Assembly (NCBI RefSeq): GCF_003473485.1
Contig: NC_053045.1
Coordinates: forward strand, 41,954,494-42,018,493
Length of the DNA: 64,000 bases
Source of the DNA: Medicago truncatula
Lineage: Eukaryota; Streptophyta; Magnoliopsida; Fabales; Fabaceae
Reading direction: 5' to 3'
Part shown: positions 23,950 through 35,514 of the stretch, piece by piece
Layout: each line of letters starts with the position of its first letter
Position numbering within the stretch: the first letter of the stretch is position 1
Translations under genes and position numbers: made by a program
The notes under the pieces: generated by a model
The model's input: only the letters and a program-made list of their open reading frames with translations
What the model was told of the DNA's origin: nothing
The model's database searches: none

Positions 23950-24205
23950 GGGGTAATTGAAGTTTTGTTAATTTCAGGGGGGTAATTGACTATTTACTCA
24001 AACATTAATGTTAATTTTTCTATTATATCCTTAACTATTTATTACTCTTTCTTTTTTCAATTCTTTCATTTATCTTTCTCATATCATTTATTAAGGATAA
24101 TTTTGTAAAACAACTCATAATATCTTTTTTTCACACAATATTAACTACATTTCTTAATATGTGTGAAATGCCCAAAACATCATACAATTTGGGACGGAAT
24201 GAGTA

Positions 24206-25610
24206 ATAGATGGATACATGTCTACTAATTTCAACGGAGGAAGAAATGAAACCAACACCAATACATTAGCTCTTTGATATATTATTGAGTGCATGTTTGA
24301 AGTTATAGTTGATCTGATCATCATAATTTCATTGAAACTCCAAATTGCAGCTTTTATAAAAAATCTTGCTATCAAGCATTCTTATGACGTTTAAGCGTTT
24401 TTAGTATTTTCCTTTACAAAATCATATGACTCGCAAACTCACCGCTAATATAAATAAGTTTAACCCTTTTTCTTTCCCAAATTTATGTAAGTCCTAGCAC
24501 AAAAGCAGTGTATACCTCTATTCTATGGTCAACTGGGTTAAGTGGCTATCACTATTATTGACTATATGGCCGGAAAAAGGTAACACTTTATTCAAAGTGG
24601 AAGGTAATTAATTAACTTCCTCGGGCCATATTATTCTTTTTTTGTTAAGTAGTTAAGAAGTTAGAGCTCATACAATTAAATTGTAGAGAAGTGGAGTGTC
24701 CGGGTTTCGAACCTCAGCCTCTGCATATAAAATACAATATCTCTATCAACTGAGTTAAACTCACGAGGATTTTTATTCATTTCTTTAATCGCATAAACTT
24801 GCATTATCTTTTCCTGTCTCTTCTATTGCCTGCGGCCATTATGATTTTTTTTTTTAAAGCAGAGAGGTCCTATTAACCCGCACCAACATAAATAAATGGA
24901 TTGGATAATCTTAACTTTTTGTTTTTCAAAAATAGGATTAATAAAGTGAAAGGAGATGATCTTAACTCTTTTTTAATATGGTTTTTAAACCATAATCAAG
25001 AGCTGTCTCCAACCAAGCAAAGACGCTTGAGTGGCAGTAGAAGAAGGATATGCTACTCATGAAGGATGAGTTAGAAAACATAATTTTTATCAGAAAATTT
25101 TAGCTCTTACCCTAACTTTCTCAAACTCTCTAAATTTCATGTTTGCCGGCATTTTTAGAAAACCCTCCCCCACAAAATTAAGGGAAACTCAAAATTTAAC
25201 TTTATCTGTTGTGAGTATTTCAAATTTGTCAAAGTCAATTTTGACTTTAATGAAACAAATTCTAGTGAACACAAAATTTAACTTTAAAAGAGCACACTTA
25301 TATCCTCACAAAGTTAAAGTTTGAACTTGTCGGAGCTTGTTTTTATTCCGTCAAAATCAAATTCAATTTTATCGGAATTTATGTATATTCCGACAAAGTT
25401 GAATTTAAGTTTGTTGGAATTTAGTCAAAATCAAATTCAATTTTGTGAAAACCCATTTCTATTTTGTTAAAGTTGAAATTTAAGTTTATCAGTAGTAATC
25501 AAAATTAATTTTTATTTATTAAGATGAAGGGTAATTTAGGTAATCCAAATGGTTTATTGTGGTAGGAGTGGGAGGTAAAATTTGAGGGGTATATTCTAAT
25601 TTTTTTTAAT
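24206..25610. other. Intergenic, repeat-derived
   Basis: No gene. It holds a SINE (24636-24764) and, at 25160-25500, short repeated words such as GTCAAAATCAAATTCAATTTT on both strands. Confidence 0.45.
24636..24764 (-). mobile_element. tRNA-derived SINE, minus strand
   Basis: Read on the minus strand it starts GTGAGTTTAACTCAGTTGATAG (A-box region), has a degenerate B box (GAGGTTCGAAACCCGG) and the shared 3' part TAGAGCTC...AACT, and ends in poly(A) (poly(T) at 24636-24643). Same family as 45673-45806. Confidence 0.8.
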
Positions 25611-25985
25611 GTTAAATATGTTTTTAGTCCCTATAAATATGTCAACTTTTCATTTTAATCCATTTAAAAAATTTCTTCAACTTTTAGTCCCTTAAAAAAA
25701 ATTCATCTTCACTTTTGATCTTTCTTTTAAAGTAAACTCATGTGTAAAATTCACATTTTTGAACAAAATTTTGCAAAAATACTCATAATATTATAAGAAT
25801 CTCTCAAAAAAAAAATAATTTTTTAACAAAACTTCAATTTAATATGAATTTTTATATTATTTATGGTTAAACATTCATATTTAATTGTGTTTTGTTAAAA
25901 AATTCTAACTTTTTTGAATTTTTTATAGTATATATTTTACACATTTCTGCAGAATTTCATTAAAAAAAGCTAAATTTAAATTAAA
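25611..25985. mobile_element. Foldback element remnant
   Basis: Starts GTTAAATATGTTTTTAGTCC, a common MULE-like end, and contains an inverted repeat around 25870 (AACAAAATT... and AATTGTGTTTTGTT). The opposite end is not recognisable, so the copy is truncated. Confidence 0.4.
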
Positions 25986-26180
25986 AATAGGTAGATAATT
26001 TATTTCATTCCTTAGAAAGGTAATAATAAATGAATTATTTCATTCAGTGTAACGAGGTAACAACAATAAACTATTTCATTCGTTCTAAAATGCATGATTT
26101 ATCGACCGTTTTCATACAGATTAAGAAAAATTTAATAATAAATGAAAGAGATAGTTGTATGTTTACTAAATTATTCTTTA

Positions 26181-26474
26181 CTCTCCTCGTCCCATAATAA
26201 CCGAGTCATTTGCAAAAAAAAAATGTCTCAAAATAAGTGAGTCATTTCACTTTTCAATACAATATAAATTATTTTTTTCCCTTTATAACTCTAATTAATA
26301 TATTACCTTCATCACTCTCAATTCAATATATTAGACTTTGCATTTATGATAGTAGAGAATGCACCAATACCGAACAAGAACACTGAAAATTATTTTTCTC
26401 TCTCCTTTATTTATACATTTGTCTCAATATGTGTGAAATGAGCAAATTGCTCCATTAATCCAGGACGGAGGGAA
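26181..26474. mobile_element. Stowaway-type MITE
   Basis: Ends CTCTCCTCGTCCCATAATAA and inverted ACGGAGGGAA, flanked by TA at 26179-26180 and 26475-26476. It belongs to a different subfamily from 7348-7628 because the subterminal text (AGTCATTTG) differs. Confidence 0.75.
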
Positions 26475-26497
26475 TATAATAAATGTATATTGGAATA

Positions 26498-26707
26498 GCG
26501 GCGAAGCTAGCAATAATTTTATGAGGTGGCCACCCAAAAGTAACCAAAGTCATAAAAAAATGACTACATCTAAAATCGAACCTGGGGTAGCCAAATATAT
26601 ACTATTAGGGGTAGCTAAACATAAAAATATACCTACAAATTCAATAATTTTTTTTTTTTTTTGGGGTAGCCATAACTACCCCTCTCTTTAACAAGCATTC
26701 GCCCCTG
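26498..26707. mobile_element. Short element with 10-bp target-site duplication
   Basis: Flanked by identical TATTGGAATA at 26488-26497 and 26708-26717. Imperfect inverted ends GCGGCGAAGCTAGC and GCTTGTTAAAG/GGGGCGAATGC. Internal GGGGTAGCC words and a poly(T) run. A Mutator-like non-autonomous element is the best fit to the duplication size. Confidence 0.7.
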
Positions 26708-26717
26708 TATTGGAATA

Positions 26718-28464
26718 TCTTAACTCAGGAGTGATGAAAGGAGTGATGAAATTAGAGATTATTAACTGTAAACAAGTAATTGATACTCTCTTCGATCTTA
26801 TTTATGAGAAACAATTGACATTTTAAATACATTGAATAATTCAATGTATTTAAAAAATTAATTGTTTCTTATAAAAAGGTTTTAGATACCTGAAAATAAA
26901 AATGTCATTATTTTGGGAATTTTATACTTTTACAAATGATTTCGTTGTGCAACTGGAGGAAGTAACATTTTTTATTCTTACAAATGATATGCAAATGGAG
27001 TGCTTCTATCCTTGCTAGTTGTTAGGTGAACAGAATCTACTTACCACCGTGACCTTCACCGCTTCAAGACTCTTGGGAGAAACAAAAGTTGCTAGACCCT
27101 TTTTATTTTGGCAATTGGTGCACTACTAAAGGTGGTTTTTTTAAACTGGTTGCTAAGACAAAAACTGTGTTTATCACATGGAAATGGAATTCTCATAAAC
27201 CTTTTTGCTTAATGTAGCAAGTAGCATCAGAGAATCACGTGGTGTCGCCGTCCTACAAATTTGGTACATTTGCAAATTCAAGGTTAGCTTTTAGACATGG
27301 ACCGTAATGTATCACCGAAAGCATACACATTTTTAGTGCCAAGTTTAAAATAAAAAATGTGACAAGTTTTAGATCCAAAAACAACTTTGTAATTGTGCCG
27401 TTTTCACATTTAGATGATCAAATTTGCTACTGCTATTTTCACGAATAGATTCCATTAAATGCATCAAGTCCAACATATGGACCCTGTTAAAGACAAGAGT
27501 TGGCTATTAGTCTTGGCCATAACCAAGAATGTCTCTTTTCTTTGTCTTTTCTGTATACCAAAATGTATCATAATTAGTCCACAGCTCACATTTCAGAATC
27601 CAATGATGATGAATATAGAAGCAACATTTAATAGAAGCATTGAATCGAAATAACTCAACAAACTGCGTCAAAAAAACCTTAGTTCTGGTCAAGGACAGAT
27701 CCAATGCTAGTATATTTCAAGGACCACCTGAATAACTCCAAAAAAACAATATCACAACTCAGCCTCTTCATCTGCCTCCTTTATAACACTACTTATTTCA
27801 CGGTGAATTTGTCAAATTTACACCGGGTCACTATGATTTTGTCGGGGATACACTATGTAGTTTCACTATGATTTTGAAGCTACTATGATTTATCATAGTC
27901 ATTCACCGTAATTTTGGAAAATTCACTATACTTTATGATATTTTATGTTGATTTTGGAGATTAGTTTTGTTTAACTTTATTTGTCGCTTCAACTTATGGG
28001 ACAACCATTGATTTATGCAGAAAACAAGATATTAGCACAAAAATCAAAATAATAACGAGAGAAAGTAAAAACATAACACAAGTTTAAGACAAAAAATTGT
28101 CACAAAATTATATTGTTTTCATCAGTGGTACAAATATCATTTCTAAAAAAACAGAATAAAATATATTTGATCTTTTTAGTATGTATAAATTCTTCAAATT
28201 TAACAATCATAAATCCACGAGAAGTTTCCAAAATCCAAACCCTTGATTTTTTATTAGAAAAGATTTTTCTTTTCTTCTACCCATTATCATGAAAAAAGTG
28301 ATTCCATAACCACAAACATTTTAGAGAGAAATGCAGGTAAAAAACACAAAACAACACTGAAATGAAAACAATATAATTTTCAAAACTCTTACATTATATA
28401 ATAATATTATAAACATTCAACATTGAACATGAACAACGAACATTGCTTCATAAGAGTAACTAAT
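26718..28464. other. Intergenic region
   Basis: No gene found. 27795-27920 has the word CACTATGATTTTG repeated in several forms. The right end would hold the 3' untranslated part of the membrane-protein gene. Confidence 0.45.
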
Positions 28465-28860
28465 TTAACCACTACTATGACCTAGTGAGCTTTGCCTAGA
28501 TTGTTGTTGTGATTGTTCTTCTTCTTTAATCTCTTGAGAATCTTCCACCGCCGGAGAATTCTCAGCAGCGGCTTCGGGTTCATTCACCGGCGGACGAGGT
28601 GGGGGAGGAGGGACTATTCTTCCACCGACACAAGAGGAGCATTTGGTTTCAACCCATGATTCAATGTCGTATTCACCATAACCCATGACCCGACGACCCG
28701 AACAGAGCCTACCAATCATACCGGCGATGATACCCAAAACGGTGATGACTGCAAGAACCGCAATGACGGGTCCAACTGATCCATGACCCGACTGGGTTGT
28801 GTATGCTTGTTGGGTTACTTCGATGGGTGGTGGTGGTGGTTGCACAAATTGTGTGGACAT
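28465..28860 (-). CDS. Small single-pass membrane protein of unknown function
   Basis: Single exon, 131 residues, ATG at 28860. Order of parts: a Pro/Gln-rich N-terminus (VQPPPPPIEV), a Gly/Ser segment, one strongly hydrophobic helix at about residues 29-50 (VGPVIAVLAVITVLGIIAGM), a basic CSGRRVMGYG stop-transfer segment, a CSSC pair at about 74-77, a proline run (PPPPPRPP), and an acidic Gln/Ser-rich tail. The hydrophobic segment plus the CSGRR and Y-DIE-W motifs recall a small plant-specific family annotated only as transmembrane proteins; I know no function. The coding region is much more GC-rich than its flanks. Upstream (28921-28939 and 29043-29053) are GA repeats of the type common in plant leaders. 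Confidence 0.85.
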   Translation of the reverse strand: MSTQFVQPPPPPIEVTQQAYTTQSGHGSVGPVIAVLAVITVLGIIAGMIGRLCSGRRVMGYGEYDIESWVETKCSSCVGGRIVPPPPPRPPVNEPEAAAENSPAVEDSQEIKEEEQSQQQSRQSSLGHSSG

Positions 28861-28920
28861 TTGAAAAGAAGAGGTTCTTCTTCTTTGTTATATTTGAGGT
28901 TTTGGTTTTGGTTGTGTTGT

Positions 28921-29080
28921 GTGTGAGAGAGAGAGAGGATTCAGAAGAGTTCTAAGTTTTAACATGAAAATGGCTTAACTTAAAGATTTGGGTTTTTCGA
29001 GAAAATTTATGTTTTTTGTTTAGATTTTAGCTTTCAGAAATCGGAGAGAGAGAGCATGAAAATGTCATGGAGAGAGAGAC
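28921..29080 (-). promoter_or_regulatory. Leader/promoter region with GA repeats
   Basis: GAGAGAGAGAG runs at 28925-28939 and 29043-29075 (plus strand; TC runs on the coding strand) lie 60-215 bp upstream of the start codon. Such CT/GA microsatellites are frequent in plant 5' leaders. No TATA box could be chosen. Confidence 0.4.
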
Positions 29081-29438
29081 TTGAGTATGGATTTGTGTAT
29101 TTGTCCAGGGGTTTATTGGTCATTGTCGGTGTAACGAGTAGACACAATAATTCATATCAAAATTCTAAAATAATTTTTAATTATGCATTTCCGTAATTAA
29201 AATAGTTTTGTTAAAATATTTCATTAATACCGTTATATAATTTCTCGATATACTTATTTATTATCATATCAATCCTTTAAGTATTTGATAATTCTTATAT
29301 CGATCCATATATGAAAATCGTTGTAGTTAATTGAATGATTATTTTAACATCAATGACTACTTTGATTAACAAATATTGAAAAACTATTGCAATTAATCTC
29401 TGCACATTCAGACACCAAAATAATTATTACCTCATTTA

Positions 29439-30024
29439 TCCAATTGTGTTTTTTTTTTTTGACAAAAGCAAAATGATATTCATTCATTCAAATCGAGAGA
29501 TTACACCATTCAACACCGCTAAAAACGTAAAGGATGAATCTGCGAACAAACTCACAACATCCAAGTTAATAGCATATAACAACATAATGCTTACAAAAAT
29601 ATATGATAAAATTAAAATGACCGGAATATCCATGGCCTCCGGATCTGCAACGTTGACGCTCAAATCGTTGATTGAATAATCGATCTTTCAATATGAATCA
29701 AAGAACACCGCAAGAAGATGGAAAATCAAACAACGTCATACAAGACGACGAACAACAAACCACCACACTTAGATGATGAAATCAAAAAGAAAAAACCTAG
29801 ATCTATGTGAAAATAACTTATTTAGATTGAAATAGAGAGAAAAAGATGAAGAGGGGTGATTTCAGGTCAAGAATTGATCCAAAACCACCCCTCAATGAAG
29901 AAACTAAAAGAAAAAATCTAGAGAGAAAAACCTAAGACCGACTTGTTGAAGAGGGAAGAGAAGAGAAAAATTAAGAATGCCGTTATTGTATCCTTTTATG
30001 CGTATGATGCATGTCCAATTGTGT
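29439..30024 (-). mobile_element. Non-LTR retroposon with 11-bp target-site duplication, minus strand
   Basis: The body 29450-30013 has a minus-strand poly(A) tail (poly(T) 29450-29460) and is flanked by identical TCCAATTGTGT at 29439-29449 and 30014-30024. It encodes no RT or RNase H domain. The minus-strand 5' part is rich in TTTTCTCTCT words and looks like a LINE leader, so an internally deleted LINE or a SINE-like derivative is likely. Confidence 0.8.
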
Positions 30025-30355
30025 GTTTTGAAAGTTTACTATGTACACCAAAATATGAAGACTCAATTGCGCCTTTAATCCCATATATATTTTTTAATTA
30101 TACGATTTTAGTCTTGTAAGTTTATTTTTTGCAATTTTGAAACTCAAAGTTTATTCCCTTTTTTATTTGGTAGTTCTTCACTCAATTTTGTGGGGAGTTG
30201 ACATTCTTTTATGATATGCCATCCTTTTCATATGGACATTTTAAATAAATTTAAATATGAAAAATATAAAATAAATGTTTAATTAATTTTTATTAAATTA
30301 AAAAATATTAGTTTCAATTTTGAATGTTGAAACAATCTCTTGAGCAAATACTCAT

Positions 30356-30640
30356 TCTCTAATCTTTTTTTGAACAAACAAAAATGAGATATATAAATAA
30401 CTGTAGTTTATCCAGCACAAGACGTGCAAAGAAGAAACCACTCAAGAATATTTACAAGAAATAAAGCGGCACCAAAACCCGGCACCACTAAAACAACAAA
30501 ATAGACAAAAAAACTACACGTGGACACCCATACAAAGGAGGGGTTGCTTCCACCAGTCATTATAGCTATAAGTGAAAACTGTCTGTTTTGATTTTAACCA
30601 TAAAAACGATCTCTTGAACACAAAACAATCTCTTAATCTT
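30356..30640 (-). mobile_element. LINE 3' fragment, minus strand
   Basis: A minus-strand tail (poly(T) at 30365-30371, followed by GAACAAACAAAAATG as in the LINE at 19164) and near-identical flanks TCTCTAATCTT (30356-30366) and TCTCTTAATCTT (30629-30640). About 262 bp; no coding capacity left. Confidence 0.6.
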
Positions 30641-31111
30641 AACACCTCGTTAGCTGTCCTTCATGGTTAAACTTTTTTGACATGGGTAACACTTAGGTGA
30701 TAAGAGTTGGTGACATTGATCAACCATAATATCATAAATGGCTTTTTTCTTTCTCTTTCACAAATTTTTTATTTTTTTTTACACTTATGAATATTGTGGT
30801 TGACCAATGTCAACAACCACAACTTTACCAAGTACTATCCAAAAATCCCTTTTGACACACTTTCTTGCAAAAATAGCATCTAGCCAAATCAAACCTTCTA
30901 ATGTAGATACAACCATGAGGCAACATTTTTGAACCAAGGAAAAAAAGCCCCGGAGAGGTGGGTTTTTTCGAGGTACTTGTCATGAGACAACAATATCAGA
31001 TATTAGAAGACACTTGAGAAAGCCTTGTGTGTAGTGGAGTCTTTTGACAAATCCATCACTCAATTATACCGACAATGCAATTGAAGGGGAAGGGTTGTTC
31101 CCATTCATTTT

Positions 31112-31142
31112 GTTTTGTTTGTGTGAGCATAACTTAGTTGAT
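31112..31142 (+). mobile_element. SINE head fragment
   Basis: The text GTGAGCATAACTTAGTTGAT matches the A-box start of the SINEs at 38575 and 45673 but the rest is missing. Confidence 0.4.
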
Positions 31143-31161
31143 AGAGACAATGACGAAATTA

Positions 31162-32494
31162 GGGTTAATAGACCTTTACCCCCTTGTAATATAGGTCACT
31201 TTTGGTTTTGCCCCTGTAAAAAAAAAAAATTGGATTCGGTCCTTGTAAATTTTTTTTTGTTTTGGAAAACCCCCTAGACCAGTTGACTGTGTATTTTTGC
31301 TGATGTGACATGTTGCGTCACCTTTTTCGGATGACATGGCGCGCTGACTGTATAATTATTTTTATTTTTTTATGGGGTACAAGTGGCATTTATGATTTTT
31401 TTAAAAAATAAAAAATTCTTAAAAATATTATAAAAAATAAAATAAATTCTGGAAAAATAAAATATTAATAAAAAGGATTAAAAAAACGAAAATAATTATG
31501 GAAAAATAAAAAAAAACTGGAAAATTTTATAAATTCTAGTAAAATCTAGAAAATTTAATAAAAAAAATCTGGAAAAATAAAAAAAATTAATATATATCAA
31601 AATTTTCAAAAAAGTTATTAAAAAAATCTGAATTAAATTAAAATTATAAAAAAAAATTAATATATATCAAAATTCTATTCTTCATGATCTAATGTTATGT
31701 TTTTTTAATTATGAATATACTTTCCAATATTTTGATTTTCTGTATAAAAAATAAAAAAACAAACTTTTTAATTTCGAAAGAAAAATTTGAACTTTCATTT
31801 TTAATTCTATTCTTATTAGATACCTAAATTTTGAAATATTTTAAGTTGCTGAATTTTTTATTTTTTATAAAATAAAACTTCTTAATTTCGAAAAAAAAAA
31901 TATGAATTTTTTTTATTTTTCCAGAATTTTTAAATTTTTCCTCTATTGAAAATAATATGGAAATATGAATTTTTTGAAATATATTAATTTTTCCAGATTT
32001 TATTTTATTAAATTTTCTATATTTTTTTCATTTTACCAGATTTTTTAAATTATTCCAGAATTTTTTTTACGAAATTTTCTATATTTTTTCATTATTTTTC
32101 ATTTAGCAGATTTTTATTAATTTTTCCATAATTATTTTCGTTTTTTTTCATTTTTATTAATATTTTTATTTTTCTAAAATTTATTTCATTTTTTTATAAT
32201 ATTTTTTCGTTTTTTTTTAATTTTTTAAGAATTTTTTTAATTTTTTTTAAAATAATCATTAATGCCACGTGTACCATAAAAAAATTAAAAAAAAATAATA
32301 ATTATACAGTCAGCGCGCCACATCATCCAAAAAGGCTGACACAACATGCCACATCAGCAAAAATGCACAGTCAGCTGGTCTAGGGGGTTTTCCAAAACAA
32401 AAAAATTTTACAAGGACCGAATCGAAAAGTTTTTTTTTACAGGGGGCAAAACCAAAAGTGACCTATATTACAGGGGGTAAAGGCCTATTAACCC
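31162..32494. mobile_element. MULE-like foldback element with 9-bp target-site duplication
   Basis: Long inverted ends of about 200 bp begin GGGTTAATAGACCTTTACCC and include TGACCTATATTACAGGGGG, GCGCGC and CACAGTCAGC words. The 9-bp duplication ACGAAATTA at 31153-31161 and 32495-32503 is exact. Length 1,333 bp. The core is low-complexity A/T with repeated TCTGGAAAAAT-like words on both arms, so the whole element can fold into one hairpin. No transposase. Confidence 0.92.
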
Positions 32495-32630
32495 ACGAAA
32501 TTATTATACTTTTTATGAGCGCTTCAAACATAATTAAGAAATAAAATATATTTTAAAAATCCTTATATTAAACTTAATGGATACGTAAAATGAATTCTCA
32601 ATAATTTTCACTTATATTTAATGAAACGAC

Positions 32631-33011
32631 CAGGCCTGGCTCTGAGGGAGTGCAAACTGCTCAACAGAGCTGGGTCTCCCTCAGTCATGGGCCTCAATTT
32701 TTTTTTTAATACCCTATGGTACTACTGCCCGCCAATTTTTTTAATACCCCCAGCCATTTTCTGTCCCCTTGTTTTAGCCTTTTAGGCCTATTAGAATTAG
32801 GTCCTCTTGCTTTTGGTGTTAGGTGGGGGTTCCTCATGTATACCGTAGTCATTTTCACCTTTGGGTGTACCGCATATATACGACACCTTATATTTATCTT
32901 TTAAAAAATATAAATAGAACATTGCTTTTTTTAAAAAAATACGTTTTGATTTTATCACTGGCCTCTTTTCATTCCCAGAGCCGAGCCTCCGAATTCTTAG
33001 GGACGGCCCTG
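32631..33011. mobile_element. hAT-like non-autonomous element
   Basis: Ends CAGGCCTGGCTCTGAGG and, inverted, CAGGGCCGTCCCTAAG; an exact 8-bp duplication GAAACGAC at 32623-32630 and 33012-33019. CAGGG-type ends and 8-bp duplications are diagnostic of hAT elements. 381 bp, no transposase. Confidence 0.85.
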
Positions 33012-33137
33012 GAAACGACAACAAAGAAAATAAAAGTAATTAATAGTTATTTGTAAAATTTGAGTTATATGGAGCTTTGCAAAGTCAAATTTAGCATAGT
33101 TGACACTAAACTAAACATATTATCAATATTTTTTTTA

Positions 33138-33324
33138 GAGAAATGATATTTGTACAACAATTTTTTTAACAACTTTTAGATATCTTTCTCTTTCATTCTC
33201 ACATTATATTCTTACTCTCTCTCTTCCTTTTTCTCTCTCCATTGTTTTTGACCAATGAGAAGAGAGAAAAAGGAGGTTGTCATTGAAGTTGTTATCAAAT
33301 GATTGTTAAAATATCATTCCTCAT
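33138..33324. mobile_element. MITE with ATGATATTT ends
   Basis: Inverted ends GAGAAATGATATTTGTACAA and GAGGAATGATATTTTAACAA (right end, minus strand), core with CTCTCTC and the inverse GAGAGAAAAAGG. T-rich flanks may be a target-site duplication but are too simple to be sure. Confidence 0.6.
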
Positions 33325-35506
33325 TTTTTTAATACCATCTCTCTTTGAACCCACAAAATTGTTTGAAGTAGTCAAATATATATTAATAGGGTAGTTACAT
33401 ATAAAACTATGAAACCCTTCACTCGTGAGTAGAGATATTGAATAATATATACAATGGTTGAGATTCACTTTATCAACTTAAGAGATAAATTTGTAGCCAA
33501 TAGACTATTCGACAAAACAAAAAATTCTTTATTTGTTTTAAAATTAATGTCATTATTTTTTTTTAAAAGATATCATTTTTTTTATTTTCAATACAATATT
33601 AGTTTCGTTTCAATTGTATCTATGAACACTATTTCCAAAATATTTACCTTGCATTATCGTAGTGGAAAATACATCAATAATTAATAAGTATAATTTGTCA
33701 AGAAAAAAGGTTAAAATAATTTTTTTGTCGTTTATTCTTTACTCAATTTATTTTAAAGGTGAAGACCTAAAGTTTTTTATCCCTCATAATTTTTTTTTAG
33801 ACCAATTTAGTCATCAACAAATAATAAACTCGCATAACATTTATAGATGGATGACAAATTGGTCTCTGATTAATTACGACAGATGTACTGATTTGTCCCG
33901 AGTATAAAAATGTCAGCAACTAATATAAATATTTTTTATAAGGATTAAATTGACTCTAGAGAAATTTGTGAGATTAAATTGAATATTCACCCTTATTTTA
34001 ATCATATATCTCTTGAAAATTTATTTCAGCAATTTTTATTTACAAATCCGTCCTTAAAAAATGAGCCTAGTATAAACTATATTATCCAGCGCCCATGATG
34101 CGACTATGTTCATCCCAAATTTTGAGTTAGGGTTGTCCGTTCTCTATATATCACACACATATTTGAAAGATAAGTTATATCAAAATATTGGGTGCAGGAG
34201 TTCGCGGAAATATTTTCTGGATACCCTTCAACATTTCTCAAAATCACATTATACTAAAGACTTGTAAATCAAGTGGATTAAGAAATATGAATGATATGAC
34301 AAAAAATCATTGCTCAAAGATCATTACATTAGATTTAGAGCAACCGTTTAATTGAACTTAGACGTACCATCTTATGTCAAAATCTTTATATATTAGATCT
34401 ACGATTCATCTCTTATATTTTGTTAATCAATTTCTTATTCACACATAATATATCAACCCAATTTCTTAATCATTCATTCAAATATATGTTTGTAAACATA
34501 TGTATGTATGTATGTACGTATGTATGATAAAATAGATTGATTCATTGTTTAAACTTTGATGCTACCAATACCAAATCATGTTTTCATTTTGTATGTAATC
34601 TTAACTATTTACGACATTTTGTCCCATTTAGATCCATACCATATGGACAAGTCAAGAAAACTCATTTCAGGCATCTTGTTTGTTATATTTTGCTTTGTTG
34701 TTTATCAAGTCAAAATCTTTAAAGGAATATGATTTTCTTGATTAAATCTAGAGACTTTTAGAAGAAGGGAACTATGTGAGGTGTTCCTTTTCATTTCCGT
34801 TTTCTCTGAGAGTTTAGAAGTATTCCCCTGTAATTCCTTAGGTGGAGGAGCCTAGATAGAATTGACGGGAGAAACTGAATCATGAGACTTTCTTGAATTA
34901 TTTCAGGCATCATCCTTTCTTGAATTATTGATGGAATGAAAACATGTAGTATTATGTTGCATATTAGTTAAATCCTAAAGGAATGTCATACTGCACATAC
35001 ATAACTCATTTATAAATTTAGACATTGCACTTTTCATCCTCCAAGTATTGCTTGTGATTGTGCGGTTTTGGCATCCAACATTTTTAGCGATTTTGATCCT
35101 CATGTTTTTTCTTTGTCGTGATTTAGTAGACCTCTTTCAATTTTTCTCCAAATTTATGTGGAAGTGACATCATTTATTGTTGTAACACCCAACTCTCATT
35201 GTCAGTCTAACTTTTCTTTAAAATTAAATATTAAAAATGTCATAAAATACTATAGTTAACAATTTCATTTCCTCTCGCATGTACTCATTGATTTTTTTTT
35301 TCATTTTTAATATCTAATTTTAAAGAAAAGACACAATGGTCATAAGAGTTGGATGTCACGTCAATAAATGATGTCTCTTAAACCTGAAATTTTGAGAAAA
35401 TTTAGGGGGAATTAGTTAGGGCCAAGATGCAGTTAAGCAATTAAATTATAACAAGTTTACTTAGCCGAAAATTTGCAAATAGTAAAGTAAATGTGTGCCA
35501 ATGAAG
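33325..35506. other. Intergenic region
   Basis: No gene, no clear element. A GTAT microsatellite lies at 34497-34526. Short open frames here show no domain or codon signal. Confidence 0.5.
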
Positions 35507-35514
35507 GTCGTCAG

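Larger units (their letters stand above)
22028..23999. mobile_element. MULE-like foldback element, itself interrupted by a solo LTR
   Basis: Long inverted ends start GAGTAAATAGTCAATT and continue inward with CCCCCCTGAAATT, CCGTCAAATTTTTCTGTTAAC and their inverse. A 10-bp duplication, AAACATTAAT, flanks it at 22018-22027 and 24000-24009, fitting Mutator-like elements (9-11 bp). Without the solo LTR it is about 817 bp. A poly(C) run of about 20 bp sits at 22075-22098 in the left arm. No transposase. Confidence 0.85.
21941..24203. mobile_element. Stowaway MITE interrupted by a nested element
   Basis: The left end CTCCCTCCGTCCCAAATTGT follows a TA at 21939-21940; the right end (TTTGGGACGGAATGAG) is followed by TA at 24204-24205. 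Removing 22028-24009 restores an element matching 7348-7628 almost from end to end. It is the outermost layer of a three-layer nest. Confidence 0.85.

Noticed and set aside
31044..31277. 77-codon frame across a SINE head and MULE end
   Set aside because: It spans the target-site junction of a transposable element, so it cannot be an old gene.
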